64,000 bases of DNA from Ferrovibrio sp041906005 (GTDB lineage: Bacteria; Pseudomonadota; Alphaproteobacteria; Ferrovibrionales; Ferrovibrionaceae). Position numbers and translations under genes: made by a program. The stretch lies in assembly GCF_041906005.1 (NCBI RefSeq), contig NZ_JAYRJY010000002.1, positions 124,001 through 188,000 on the forward strand. Direction: 5' to 3'. Each line of letters starts with the position of its first letter. Within the stretch, counting starts at the first letter, position 1. Below the pieces are notes generated by a model, which saw only the letters and a list, made by a program, of their open reading frames with translations, searched no databases and was not told where the DNA came from. Shown here piece by piece: positions 7,836 to 16,752 of the stretch.

Positions 7836-9140
7836 CTAGCTTTCGCGCTTGCGCTGGAAGACGGTTTCGCCGCCGACAACGGTGCGCAGGGCATGGCCCT
7901 GCACGCGGCGGCCATCATAGGGCGAGTTCTTGGCCTTGGAGCGGAATTTCTTCTCGTCGATGCGCCACGGCGTATCGGGATCGAACAGCAGCAGGTCGGC
8001 CGGTGCGCCTGGCGCCAGGCGGCCGCTTTGCAGCTTGAGCAGGCTGGCGGGGTTGCAGGTGAGGCAGGCCAGCAGCTTGAGCAGCGGGACGGAACCGTTG
8101 TGATAGAGTTCCAGCGTGAGGGCCAGCAGCGTCTCCAGCCCGATGATGCCGAATTCGGCCTGGGCAAAGGGCAGCCGCTTGCTTTCCGGGTCCTGCGGCG
8201 CATGGGCCGAGGAGATCACGTCGATGGTGCCGTCGGCGATGGCATCCACCACGGCCTTGCGATCGCTTTCCACGCGCAACGGCGGCTTTACCTTGGCGAA
8301 GGTGCGGTAGTCGCCGACATCGAGTTCGTTGAGCGCGAAGTTGTGCGGCGCGGCACCGGCTGTGATGCGCAGGCCGCGCTGTTTGGCGCGACGCACCGCA
8401 TCCAGCGATTCAGCCGTGGAAAGATGGGCGGCATGCAGCTTGCCGCCAGTGACTTCCAGCAGGCGCAGGTCGCGTTCCAGCATGATCGTTTCGGCCACGG
8501 CCGGAATGCCGGCAAGGCCCAGGCGCGCGGCGATCTCGCCCTCGTTCATCGCGCCGCCCTTGGCCAGCGACGGATCTTCGCAATGCTGCATCAGCAGCAG
8601 GTCGAAGGTGGTGGCGTAGGACAACGCGCGACGCATCAAACGCGACGATGCAACCGGCTTTTCACCATCGGTGAAGGCAACCGCGCCGGCCTGAGCCAGC
8701 AGGCCAAGCTCGGTCATCTCCTCGCCCTTGGTGCCCTTGGTGACGGCAGCGGCGGGCAGGATGCGCACCACCGCCGTATCGGCGGCGCGGCGGGCAACGA
8801 ATTCCACCAGCGCGACCTCGTCGATCACGGGGTCGGTATTGGGCATCGCCACCATGGTGGTGACACCGCCGGCCGCCGCCGCGCGGGCACCGGTGGCAAT
8901 GGTTTCCTGATGCTCGGCGCCCGGCTCGCGCAGCCAGACATGCATGTCGATCAGGCCGGGCGAAAGACAATGGCCCTGGCAATCGATCACCTCGGTATCG
9001 CCGGCGAAACTGCCGCTGGCAAGCTTGGGGCCCAGATCGACGATCTTGTCGCCCTCGGTTAGCAGGGCGCCTTTCACGTCGAGCCCCGAGGAAGGGTCGA
9101 GCAGGCGTGCATTGTTGTAGAGCGTGCGGCGACGGGCCAT
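7836..9140 (-). CDS. Dihydroorotase-like protein, probably non-catalytic (PyrC'/PyrX type)
   Basis: 434 residues with the amidohydrolase fold, but key dihydroorotase ligands are altered. The usual DxHxHxREPG is DMHVWLREPG (residues 65-74), so the second metal-binding His is Trp. The usual TDHAPH is SAHAPQ, so the catalytic Asp is Ala. TPHHL reads APHNF. In several proteobacteria such inactive homologues sit beside pyrB and hold the aspartate transcarbamoylase complex together, while a catalytic PyrC is encoded elsewhere. Gene order pyrB-pyrC' with 12-nt spacing fits that role. Standard pipelines will call this dihydroorotase; I think catalytic activity is unlikely. Confidence 0.85.
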   Translation of the reverse strand: MARRRTLYNNARLLDPSSGLDVKGALLTEGDKIVDLGPKLASGSFAGDTEVIDCQGHCLSPGLIDMHVWLREPGAEHQETIATGARAAAAGGVTTMVAMPNTDPVIDEVALVEFVARRAADTAVVRILPAAAVTKGTKGEEMTELGLLAQAGAVAFTDGEKPVASSRLMRRALSYATTFDLLLMQHCEDPSLAKGGAMNEGEIAARLGLAGIPAVAETIMLERDLRLLEVTGGKLHAAHLSTAESLDAVRRAKQRGLRITAGAAPHNFALNELDVGDYRTFAKVKPPLRVESDRKAVVDAIADGTIDVISSAHAPQDPESKRLPFAQAEFGIIGLETLLALTLELYHNGSVPLLKLLACLTCNPASLLKLQSGRLAPGAPADLLLFDPDTPWRIDEKKFRSKAKNSPYDGRRVQGHALRTVVGGETVFQRKRES

Positions 9141-9152
9141 GGTTTTAAGTCT

Positions 9153-10163
9153 TCAGCTTCCGGCCGGTGTAGTGCCGCGCCAGTTCGGCAGATGCTGGGC
9201 CAGCAATTCGAGGCAGGCCATGCGAACGGCGACACCCATCTCGACCTGTTCGTGGATCACGCTGCGGTGGATGTCGTCAGCCACCTCAGTATCGATCTCG
9301 ATGCCGCGGTTCATCGGGCCGGGATGCATGATCAGCGCATCAGGCTTGGCGAAGCCCAGCTTTTCATGATCGAGGCCGTAGAAATGGAAATACTCGCGCG
9401 TGGACGGCACGAAAGAACCGTGGAAGCGCTCCATCTGCAGGCGCAGCATCATGACGATGTCAACGTCGGTGAGGCCCTTGCGCATGTCGTGATAGACCTC
9501 GACGCCCAGCCGCTCAGCAAAGGCCGGCAGCAGGGTGGGCGGGGCGATCAGGCGCACGCGGGCGCCCATGGTATTCAGCAGATGGATATTGGAGCGCGCC
9601 ACGCGGCTGTGCAGGATGTCGCCGCAGATCGCCACCAGCAGGCCGTCGAGCCGGCCCTTGCGGCGGCGGATGGTCAGGGCGTCGAGCAGGGCCTGGGTGG
9701 GATGCTCGTGGCTGCCGTCGCCGCCATTGATGACGCCGCAGCCGACCTTCTGGGCCAGCAGGGCGACCGCGCCGGAATCCTGGTGCCGCACAACCAGCAG
9801 ATCCGGGTGCATGGCATTGAGGGTGATCGCGGTGTCGATCAGGGTCTCGCCCTTTTTCACCGAGGAAGTGGCGACCGACATGTTGATGACGTCGGCCCCG
9901 AGTCGCTTGCCGGCCAGCTCGAACGAGGTGCGGGTGCGGGTCGAATTCTCGAAGAACAGATTAATGATCGTGCGGCCGCGCAGGCTGGACTGCTTCTTCT
10001 CCACCGCCCGATTCAGGTCCACGTAATAGTCGGAGCGATTCAGCAGGATTTCGATATCCTGAGCAGAAAGCCCTTCGATTCCAAGGAGATGGCGGTGGGG
10101 AAACGGCACCGGTGACCCGTGGCCGGGCTGTTCGGCGGTTTTGGCGGCGCGACTGGCTGACAT
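9153..10163 (-). CDS. pyrB: Aspartate carbamoyltransferase catalytic subunit
   Basis: 336 residues from the ATG at 10163; an ATG at 10178 is equally in frame. It catalyses carbamoyl phosphate plus aspartate to carbamoyl-aspartate, the committed step of pyrimidine synthesis. Visible motifs are the carbamoyl-phosphate loop STRTRTSFE, KKGETLIDTA, DGSHEHPTQALLDAL and the C-terminal HPGPMNRGIEI. No regulatory subunit gene is adjacent. The first gene of the pyrB-pyrC'-plsY-dprA run, it is divergent from the unknown gene at 10239 across a 75-nt promoter region. Confidence 0.95.
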   Translation of the reverse strand: MSASRAAKTAEQPGHGSPVPFPHRHLLGIEGLSAQDIEILLNRSDYYVDLNRAVEKKQSSLRGRTIINLFFENSTRTRTSFELAGKRLGADVINMSVATSSVKKGETLIDTAITLNAMHPDLLVVRHQDSGAVALLAQKVGCGVINGGDGSHEHPTQALLDALTIRRRKGRLDGLLVAICGDILHSRVARSNIHLLNTMGARVRLIAPPTLLPAFAERLGVEVYHDMRKGLTDVDIVMMLRLQMERFHGSFVPSTREYFHFYGLDHEKLGFAKPDALIMHPGPMNRGIEIDTEVADDIHRSVIHEQVEMGVAVRMACLELLAQHLPNWRGTTPAGS

Positions 10164-10238
10164 TTGACGAATCTTCATACAGCAATCGCAGCCGGCCAGC
10201 AACGAAACCATTAACCATTTTCTGCTCTGCTGATCGCC

Positions 10239-10787
10239 ATGGTGCAGGATTATCGCCAGAACCAGATCGACGTTGTGGCCGCCGATACGGCCGCAAGCCA
10301 GGCCGTGCGCCTGCTGCAGGTGTTGAATGGCCGGGCGCAGGACATGCAGGCTATCACCACCGACCTGTACGAACGGGCGGTGCTGATCAGTTTTTCCGAT
10401 TATGCCGACGCCTTCCGCCGGGTGCAGGAATTCCTGTCCTTCTGCGATGTGATCGAAAGCAAACTGGAAGACATGCCGCCGGTAACCCGGGAGCCGATCC
10501 TGCATGAAGTGACGGCTGTGAAGGTGCGCGCCTTCCATGCGCTGCTGCGCGGCATCGGCGCCTATCTCACGGTGCTGGACAAGCGAGGCATGATCAATTT
10601 CTTCGCCCAGGCCGTGTTTCTGATGCAGCAGGATGTGCTGGCTGAGTTCCGCCGCGACATCCTGCCCAATGTGCCGCCGCAGTTGATCCCGGAAAACATG
10701 GGCATGCTCTACGACGAGGTGGAGCAGCGCATGAAACAGATGCTGGATCGCTGCATCGACGTGCCCGATTTCCGCTTCGAGACATGA
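10239..10787 (+). CDS. Conserved-looking helical protein of unknown function
   Basis: 182 residues, predicted soluble and almost entirely helical, with no signal peptide or recognisable motif. It is rich in Gln, Asp/Glu and Met, with an aromatic patch FFAQAVFLMQQD near residues 122-134. The ATG at 10239 follows TGATCGCC without a strong ribosome site. Its last codons overlap the TPR gene in an ATGA arrangement (10784-10787), so the two proteins are translationally coupled and probably act together. I do not recognise the family. Confidence 0.7.
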   Translation: MVQDYRQNQIDVVAADTAASQAVRLLQVLNGRAQDMQAITTDLYERAVLISFSDYADAFRRVQEFLSFCDVIESKLEDMPPVTREPILHEVTAVKVRAFHALLRGIGAYLTVLDKRGMINFFAQAVFLMQQDVLAEFRRDILPNVPPQLIPENMGMLYDEVEQRMKQMLDRCIDVPDFRFET

Positions 10788-12595
10788 GCAACACCGCGCT
10801 CAGACTAGATCCGGCTGCGCTCGAGCAGTTGCAGGCCGGCCTCGATGCGCATCGCCGCGGCGACCTGGCCCTGGCTGAAAAACTGTATCGCGCCGTGCTG
10901 GCGGCAGCTCCGGAGACGCTGGATGCGGCGAACCTGCTGGCGCGCCTGCTGGTGCAGGTGGGGCGGGCGACCGAAGCCGCGCCGCTGCTGCGCCATGCAC
11001 TGGACCGTTCGCCGGCCGAAGCCGGCCTGTGGCTCAGCTATACCGAATGCCTGCTGGCAGCAGGGCAGGTCGTGCAGGCGCGCGAAGCCGCCGAAACCGC
11101 GCGCCGGCTGGCGCCGAACGATGCCGATGTCCTCTATCTGTGGTCGGAAGCGCAACGCCTGGCCGGTGCCTGGGAGATGGCAGCCGGCGGTTATCGTCAG
11201 CTGCTGGCGAGCAAACCCGGCCATGCCGGCGCCTGGCTGCAACTCGGCGACTGCCTGCGACAGATGGGCGATCGGCCCGGTGCGCTGGAGGCGGCAAAAC
11301 GCGCGTTGAAACTCGCGCCGCAAGCGCCGGAATGCCACAACAATCTGGGCGGCCTGATGGCCGCGCAGGACGATCACGCCACGGCGCTTGGCCATTTCGA
11401 CGAGGCTTTGCGGCTGCGCCCGAATTACCCGCTGGCCCTGATCAACAAGGCCGGATCGCTGCGCGAAACCGGACAGGCCGATGCCGCGCTGGCGCTGGCG
11501 CGGCAGGCGGTGCAACTAACCCAGGGCCATCCTGATGCCTGGCTGGCCCAGGCCCAGGCCCTGCACGTGCTGGGCAATCTGCCGGCGGCCGTCGCGGCTT
11601 ACCGCGAGGCGCTGTCGCGCCGGCCGCAGGATGCCGAAGGGCAATGGAATTATGCATTGGCGGCGTTGGCGCAGGGCGATTTCGCCAATGGCTGGCTGGC
11701 CTATCGCTGGCGCTGGCGCAAGGCCGAACCGCCGCTGCCGCACAGAAGCTGGCCCTGGCCGGAATGGTCGGGCGACGGTACCGTGCCGCAAAAGCTGTTG
11801 CTGTGGGGCGAGCAGGGCCTGGGCGACCGGCTGCTGTTCCTGCAATACCTGCCTGATCTGCTGACCGCCGGTAACGCCGACCTGACGCTGGAAACCGATC
11901 CGCGCCTGATCCCGTTGCTGCGCCGCAGTTTTCCGCAGATGCGGTTCGCTGCCGAAGCCCCGCAGGCCGACCCGGCTTTGCTGGCCGGCACGTTCGATGC
12001 TCATCTGCCGATGGGCAACCTGCCGCGCCGCGCCCCGCCGGGCAAAGCGTATTTGCAGGCCGATGCGGCACGGGCCACGGAACTGTCGACGCGCTATCGG
12101 CGTGGTGACGAGAGATTGATTGGCCTGTCATGGCGCAGCGCCAATGCGGCACTGGGGGCGGCAAAGTCCCTCCGGCCTGAGGCTTTCGCGCCGCTGGCCG
12201 ACCTGCCGGATTGCCGCTTCGTATGCCTGCAGTACGGGGCGACCGAAGCCGAGCATGCGGCATTCCGCTCGATGTTCGGCGATCGCTATATCCACGATCC
12301 GGCGATCGATGCCCAAAGCGACCTAGATGGACTGGCTGCCCAGATCGCGGCGCTGGATCTGGTGCTGACGATATCCAACGTCACGGCGCATCTGGCCGGC
12401 GCGCTGGGGCAGCCGGTCTGGCTGCTGGCGCCGGAAGGCAAAAGCCGCTTTTTCTACCTGATGGGGGCGGGCGAGGGCACGCCCTGGTATCCGCAGATGC
12501 GGATTTTCCGCCCTCCTGCCGGCGGCGGTTGGGCCGGGGTGCTGCAAACTGTGGCAAACAGCCTGGAATCGCTGGAAAAACCGGGCTCCAGGTGA
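10784..12595 (+). CDS. TPR-repeat protein with C-terminal glycosyltransferase-like domain
   Basis: 603 residues. About residues 8-290 are tandem tetratricopeptide repeats, recognisable from recurring A..L...G....A...Y...L spacing and repeats such as HNNLGGLMAAQDDHATALGHFDEALRLRPN. The C-terminal 300 residues resemble the glycosyltransferase-B half seen in TPR-heptosyltransferase-like proteins: LLLWGEQGLGDRLLFLQYL near 340 and DLVLTISNVTAHLAGALGQPVWLL near 525. This resembles SPINDLY-like or flagellin-modifying TPR glycosyltransferases. Substrate is unknown. It overlaps the upstream unknown gene by 4 nt. Confidence 0.75.
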   Translation: MSNTALRLDPAALEQLQAGLDAHRRGDLALAEKLYRAVLAAAPETLDAANLLARLLVQVGRATEAAPLLRHALDRSPAEAGLWLSYTECLLAAGQVVQAREAAETARRLAPNDADVLYLWSEAQRLAGAWEMAAGGYRQLLASKPGHAGAWLQLGDCLRQMGDRPGALEAAKRALKLAPQAPECHNNLGGLMAAQDDHATALGHFDEALRLRPNYPLALINKAGSLRETGQADAALALARQAVQLTQGHPDAWLAQAQALHVLGNLPAAVAAYREALSRRPQDAEGQWNYALAALAQGDFANGWLAYRWRWRKAEPPLPHRSWPWPEWSGDGTVPQKLLLWGEQGLGDRLLFLQYLPDLLTAGNADLTLETDPRLIPLLRRSFPQMRFAAEAPQADPALLAGTFDAHLPMGNLPRRAPPGKAYLQADAARATELSTRYRRGDERLIGLSWRSANAALGAAKSLRPEAFAPLADLPDCRFVCLQYGATEAEHAAFRSMFGDRYIHDPAIDAQSDLDGLAAQIAALDLVLTISNVTAHLAGALGQPVWLLAPEGKSRFFYLMGAGEGTPWYPQMRIFRPPAGGGWAGVLQTVANSLESLEKPGSR

Positions 12596-12648
12596 TAGCA
12601 CAGGGCCCGCCGCTGGCATCGCCGGCGCCTTGACCCTAGTTTAAGCCC

Positions 12649-14205
12649 ATGACCCGCAAAACCTATTACATCACCACGCCGATCTACTATGTGAACGACA
12701 AGCCGCATATCGGGCATGCCTATACGTCGCTGGCCTGCGACGTGCTGGCACGCTTCAAGCGGCTGGACGGCTATGACGTGATGTTCCTCACCGGCACCGA
12801 CGAGCATGGCCAGAAAGTGGAGAAGGCGGCCGAGGTGGCCGGCATCGATCCGCAGGCCTTCTGCGACAGGGTCAGCCAGAGCTTCCGCGATCTGGCCAAG
12901 GCAATGAACTTCTCCAATGACGATTTCATCCGTACCACCGAGCCGCGGCATGAAAAGTCGGTGCAGACGCTGTGGCAGAAGGTGGCTGCCTCGGGCAACA
13001 TCTACCTGGGCCATTACGAAGGCTGGTACGCCGTGCGCGACGAGGCCTTCTACCAGGAAGATGAACTGCAGGACGGCCCGAACGGCCAGAAGCTGGCGCC
13101 GACCGGCGCGCCCGTGGAATGGGTGAAGGAACCATCGTATTTCTTCAAGCTGTCAGCCTGGGGCGACCGCCTGCTGAAATTCTACGAAGAGAATCCTGGC
13201 TTCATCCTGCCGGCCAGCCGTCGCAACGAGGTGATCAGCTTCGTGAAGGGCGGGCTGAAGGATCTCTCGGTGTCGCGCACCACCTTCAAGTGGGGCATAC
13301 CGGTGCCGGGCGATGAAGCGCATGTGATGTATGTATGGTTCGACGCGCTGACCAATTACATCACCGCTGCCGGCTATCCCGATACCAACAGCGACACCTA
13401 TAAAAAATTCTGGCCGGCCGACCTGCACATGGTGGGCAAGGACATTCTGCGTTTCCATGCCGTCTATTGGCCGGCCTTTTTGATGGCCGCCGATCTGGCG
13501 CCGCCCAAACGCGTTTTCGCCCATGGCTGGTGGACCAACGAGGGCCAGAAGATTTCTAAATCGCTGGGCAACGTGATCGATCCGCTGGCGCTGATCGAGG
13601 AATTCGGGCTGGAACAGACCCGCTATTTCCTGATGCGCGAAGTGCCGTTCGGCAATGACGGCGACTTTCGCCGCGCTGCCATCGTCGGCCGTATCAACAG
13701 CGAACTGGCCAACGGCTTCGGCAACCTGGCGCAGCGCACACTCAGTTTCTGCGCCAAGAACACCAATGCGGCCGTGCCGACGCCCGGTCCTCTGACTGAA
13801 ATGGACGAGGCTCTGCTGGCCGAGGCCGACAGCCTGGCTGACCGCATGCGCGCATCTCTGGACGAGCAGGCGATCCATGCCGCTCTGCAGCAATGGTTCG
13901 ACCTGGTCGATGCGGCCAACAAGTATATCGACGTTGCCGCGCCCTGGACCCTGCGCAAGACCGATCCGGCGCGTATGGAAACCGTTTTGTGGACATTGCT
14001 GGAAGCGATCCGCCAGCTCGCCATCCTGGCGCAAGCGGTCATGCCCAGCTCGGCAGCCAAAATGCTCGACCAACTCGGCGTCTCGGAAGCTGCGCGCAGC
14101 TTCAATCATCTGGGCGAGATGGGCCGTCTGCGGGCTGGCACGCCGCTGCCGGCGCCGCAGGGCGTGTTCCCGCGTTATGTCGAGGCGACGAAGGAAGGCG
14201 CCTGA
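12649..14205 (+). CDS. metG: Methionyl-tRNA synthetase
   Basis: 518 residues, class I synthetase charging initiator and elongator tRNA-Met. The HIGH motif is HIGH at 20-23 and the KMSKS loop is KISKS at 301-305. The insert around residues 120-160 lacks the paired CxxC zinc ligands, so this is the short zinc-free MetG type common in alphaproteobacteria, and there is no C-terminal tRNA-binding (OB) extension. It is followed after one base by tatD and then by a metallo-beta-lactamase gene, a common alphaproteobacterial order. Confidence 0.97.
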   Translation: MTRKTYYITTPIYYVNDKPHIGHAYTSLACDVLARFKRLDGYDVMFLTGTDEHGQKVEKAAEVAGIDPQAFCDRVSQSFRDLAKAMNFSNDDFIRTTEPRHEKSVQTLWQKVAASGNIYLGHYEGWYAVRDEAFYQEDELQDGPNGQKLAPTGAPVEWVKEPSYFFKLSAWGDRLLKFYEENPGFILPASRRNEVISFVKGGLKDLSVSRTTFKWGIPVPGDEAHVMYVWFDALTNYITAAGYPDTNSDTYKKFWPADLHMVGKDILRFHAVYWPAFLMAADLAPPKRVFAHGWWTNEGQKISKSLGNVIDPLALIEEFGLEQTRYFLMREVPFGNDGDFRRAAIVGRINSELANGFGNLAQRTLSFCAKNTNAAVPTPGPLTEMDEALLAEADSLADRMRASLDEQAIHAALQQWFDLVDAANKYIDVAAPWTLRKTDPARMETVLWTLLEAIRQLAILAQAVMPSSAAKMLDQLGVSEAARSFNHLGEMGRLRAGTPLPAPQGVFPRYVEATKEGA

Positions 14206-14206
14206 C

Positions 14207-15016
14207 ATGGCCCTGCTGATCGACAGCCATTGCCATCTGGATTTCCCCGATTTTGCCGAGGAACGCGATGCGATCATCCAGCGCGCGCGCCAAGCCGGCG
14301 TCGGTCTGATGTTGACCATCTCGACGCGACTGGACCAGTTCGACCGCGTGCTGGCTGTGGCAGAATCCTATCCCGATGTCTATTGCACCGTTGGCATTCA
14401 TCCACATGAAGCCGACGATCATGTGGGTGTGGCCGCCGCAAAGCTGGTCGAGTTGACCAGACATCCCAAAGTAGTTGGCATCGGCGAGACAGGACTGGAT
14501 TATTTCTACGAACACAGCGACCGCGAAGCGCAGAGAAAATGTTTTCTCGCGCATATCCAGGCCGCGCGTGAAACCGGCCTGCCGGTGGTGATCCATACCC
14601 GCGACGCCGACGAGGATACCGCCGCGATCATCGATGCCGAGATGACCAAGGGCCGGTTCAAGGGCCTGCTGCATTGTTTCTCGTCGGGTCACGCGCTGGC
14701 CGAACTGGCCGTGAAGCACGACATGATGGTGTCGTTCTCGGGTATCCTGACTTTCAACAAGGCCCGCGAGGTGCAGCATTCGGCGCAGACCCTGCCGCTG
14801 CGTAATCTGCTGGTGGAAACCGATGCGCCTTACCTCGCGCCGGTACCACTGCGCGGCAAGCGCAACGAACCCTCTTTCGTGGTGCATACGGCGGCCTTCC
14901 TGGCCAAGCTGAAGCAGATCGGGATCGCCGAGGTGACCGAGGCGACCACGGCAAATTTCCTGCGGCTGTTCGACAAGGTACCGCAGGCGGCGGTGATCGA
15001 CCGCCGGGCGGCCTGA
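14207..15016 (+). CDS. tatD: TatD-family metal-dependent DNase
   Basis: 269 residues from the ATG at 14207, one base after the metG stop; longer in-frame starts fall inside metG. The TIM-barrel hydrolase ligands are present: HCH at residues 8-10, E in GIGETGLDY, H in VIHTRDADED, H in LLHCFSSG and D in VETDAPYL. TatD proteins are Mg-dependent 3'-5' exonucleases or deoxyribonucleases implicated in repair and DNA turnover; the name does not imply Tat transport. Tight spacing indicates co-transcription with metG. Confidence 0.93.
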   Translation: MALLIDSHCHLDFPDFAEERDAIIQRARQAGVGLMLTISTRLDQFDRVLAVAESYPDVYCTVGIHPHEADDHVGVAAAKLVELTRHPKVVGIGETGLDYFYEHSDREAQRKCFLAHIQAARETGLPVVIHTRDADEDTAAIIDAEMTKGRFKGLLHCFSSGHALAELAVKHDMMVSFSGILTFNKAREVQHSAQTLPLRNLLVETDAPYLAPVPLRGKRNEPSFVVHTAAFLAKLKQIGIAEVTEATTANFLRLFDKVPQAAVIDRRAA

Positions 15017-15025
15017 CGCCAGACG

Positions 15026-15781
15026 ATGCGTGTCATCATCCTAGGCTGCGGCACGTCGGCCGGCGTTCCCCGCATTGACGGCGACTGGGGCGCCTGTGAC
15101 CCGAGTGAGCCGAAGAATCGTCGCAGCCGCTGCTCCATTGTGGTCGAGCAGGATGATACACGGCTGCTGATCGACACCAGCCCCGACCTGCGCAGCCAGT
15201 TCCTGGCCAATGGCATCAAATGGGTAAGCGCGGTGGCGTGGACGCACGATCATGCCGATCAGACCCATGGCGTGGATGACCTGCGCATTCTGGCCTATAC
15301 CTCGCGTCAGCGCGTACCGGGCTATGCCGACGCGTTCACCCATGAACGTTTGGGTCGCAAATTCTCCTATTGTTTCGAGAAAGCCGGGGACGGTTATCCG
15401 CCGATCATCGAGCCGCGCCTGATCGATGGGCCGTTCAGCGTGGGAAGTATCAACGTGACGCCGGTCCGGCAGCGCCACGGGAATATCGACTCCCTCGGTT
15501 TTCGCTTCGGCGATCTGGCTTATTCCAACGACGTGGTGGGTCTGGACGACGATGCCTTCGCGGCCCTGGAGGGTGTGAAATTGTGGATCGTCGACGCCAT
15601 GCGCTATACGCCGCATCCGACCCACAGTCATGTCGAACAGACGCTGGAATGGATTGCGCGCGTCAAGCCGCAACGCGCCGTGCTGACCAACATGCATATC
15701 GATCTGGATTACAACAAACTGAAAAACGAGCTGCCGCCTGGCGTCGAGCCAGCTTATGACGGCATGGTGCTGGAATGCTGA
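15026..15781 (+). CDS. MBL-fold metallo-hydrolase (PhnP/YcbX-like)
   Basis: 251 residues. The zinc motif HxHxDH is THDHADQTHG (H74, H76, D78), with further His ligands in NMHIDLDY and HPTHSHVEQT near the C-terminus. The N-terminal LGCGTSAGVPRIDGDWGAC matches the phosphodiesterase-like MBL group related to PhnP and RNase Z. The likely activity is phosphodiester or cyclic-phosphate hydrolysis, substrate unknown. It sits 9 nt after tatD and overlaps the ELM1 gene by 7 nt. Confidence 0.85.
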   Translation: MRVIILGCGTSAGVPRIDGDWGACDPSEPKNRRSRCSIVVEQDDTRLLIDTSPDLRSQFLANGIKWVSAVAWTHDHADQTHGVDDLRILAYTSRQRVPGYADAFTHERLGRKFSYCFEKAGDGYPPIIEPRLIDGPFSVGSINVTPVRQRHGNIDSLGFRFGDLAYSNDVVGLDDDAFAALEGVKLWIVDAMRYTPHPTHSHVEQTLEWIARVKPQRAVLTNMHIDLDYNKLKNELPPGVEPAYDGMVLEC

Positions 15782-16752
15782 AGTCGATCTGGGCGGTGAC
15801 GCAAAAGGGTGCTGCCGGCATGCTCAACCAGGCACTCGGTCTGGCCGAGGCCCTGTTCAACGGCGGCGGTTTTGGCCTGCCGCAGAGCTTCGAGGTCGAG
15901 TATCGGTGGCCCTATACCTGGGCGCCGATGCATCCCGCTTTCGCCAGCCTGAATGCACTGACGCCGGAAAACCGGGCCCTGTTCGGCGACCAGCCATGGC
16001 CGGATGTGCTGATCACCTGCGGCCGCAAATCGGCGCTCTGGGCCCTGGCGGTGAAAAAAGCCAGCGGTGGTCGCACCACGCTGATCCACATCCAGGATCC
16101 CAAGGCATCGCCCCGTTATTGGAATCTGCTGATTGTGCCCGAGCATGATCGCGCGCGTGGGCCCAATGTGCTGATCTCAAAGGGCGCACTCCATCGCGTG
16201 ACCCGGCTGAAACTGGAGACGGGCGCCGAGGCCATCCGGCAGGAATACGCACATCTGCCGCACCCGCGAGTGGCGGTGCTGATTGGCGGCAACAACCGCT
16301 ATTACACGCTGGATGAAGACTGGATGCATGGTTTTGTCGCCCAGCTGCGCAGCATGTGCGAACGCTCGGGCTGCGGCATCATGGCAACCATCTCGCGCCG
16401 CAGCGGCGAAGCCGAAACCAACATCCTGCGTGGAGGGCTCGCCAGCCTGCCAGCCGCACTATGGGACGGGAAGGGGCCAAATCCCTATTTCGGATTCCTG
16501 GGCCTGGCCGATGCCATAGTGGTGACCTGTGACTCTGTGTCGATGATTTCCGAAGCCTGCTCGACCGGAAAACCGGTGCTGGTGGCGAAACTGCCCGGAC
16601 AATCGAAACGTTTCGATGCCTTTTTCGATAGCCTGCTCAAACAAGGGCTGATCCAGTGGTTCGATGGCCGCCTGATGCAATGGGACAGCCGGCGCCTGGA
16701 TGACATGGACCATATCGCCCAGGACGTGCGGCAACGCCTGGGCTGGATCTAG
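15775..16752 (+). CDS. ELM1-family protein (DUF1022)
   Basis: 325 residues. It matches the ELM1 family through SIWAVTQKGAAGMLNQALGLAEAL at the N-terminus, RVAVLIGGNNRYYTL in the middle and VTCDSVSMISEACSTGKPVLVAKLPGQSKRF near the C-terminus. The last segment looks like the nucleotide-sugar site of GT-B glycosyltransferases. Plant ELM1 recruits the dynamin DRP3A to mitochondria for fission; the bacterial role is unknown and a glycosyltransferase is plausible. The start overlaps the MBL gene, so it is the last gene of a metG-tatD-MBL-ELM1 unit. Confidence 0.8.
   Translation: MLKSIWAVTQKGAAGMLNQALGLAEALFNGGGFGLPQSFEVEYRWPYTWAPMHPAFASLNALTPENRALFGDQPWPDVLITCGRKSALWALAVKKASGGRTTLIHIQDPKASPRYWNLLIVPEHDRARGPNVLISKGALHRVTRLKLETGAEAIRQEYAHLPHPRVAVLIGGNNRYYTLDEDWMHGFVAQLRSMCERSGCGIMATISRRSGEAETNILRGGLASLPAALWDGKGPNPYFGFLGLADAIVVTCDSVSMISEACSTGKPVLVAKLPGQSKRFDAFFDSLLKQGLIQWFDGRLMQWDSRRLDDMDHIAQDVRQRLGWI

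Noticed and set aside
7131..9062. A 643-codon plus-strand open frame opposite dprA, plsY and the dihydroorotase-like gene, and many similar long antisense frames (for example 1208-2620 minus, 9192-10115 plus, 25796-26812 plus, 31038-31865 plus)
   Set aside because: They are complementary-strand shadows of well-conserved genes in GC-rich DNA. Their translations are rich in Arg, His, Gly and Gln and show no domain.
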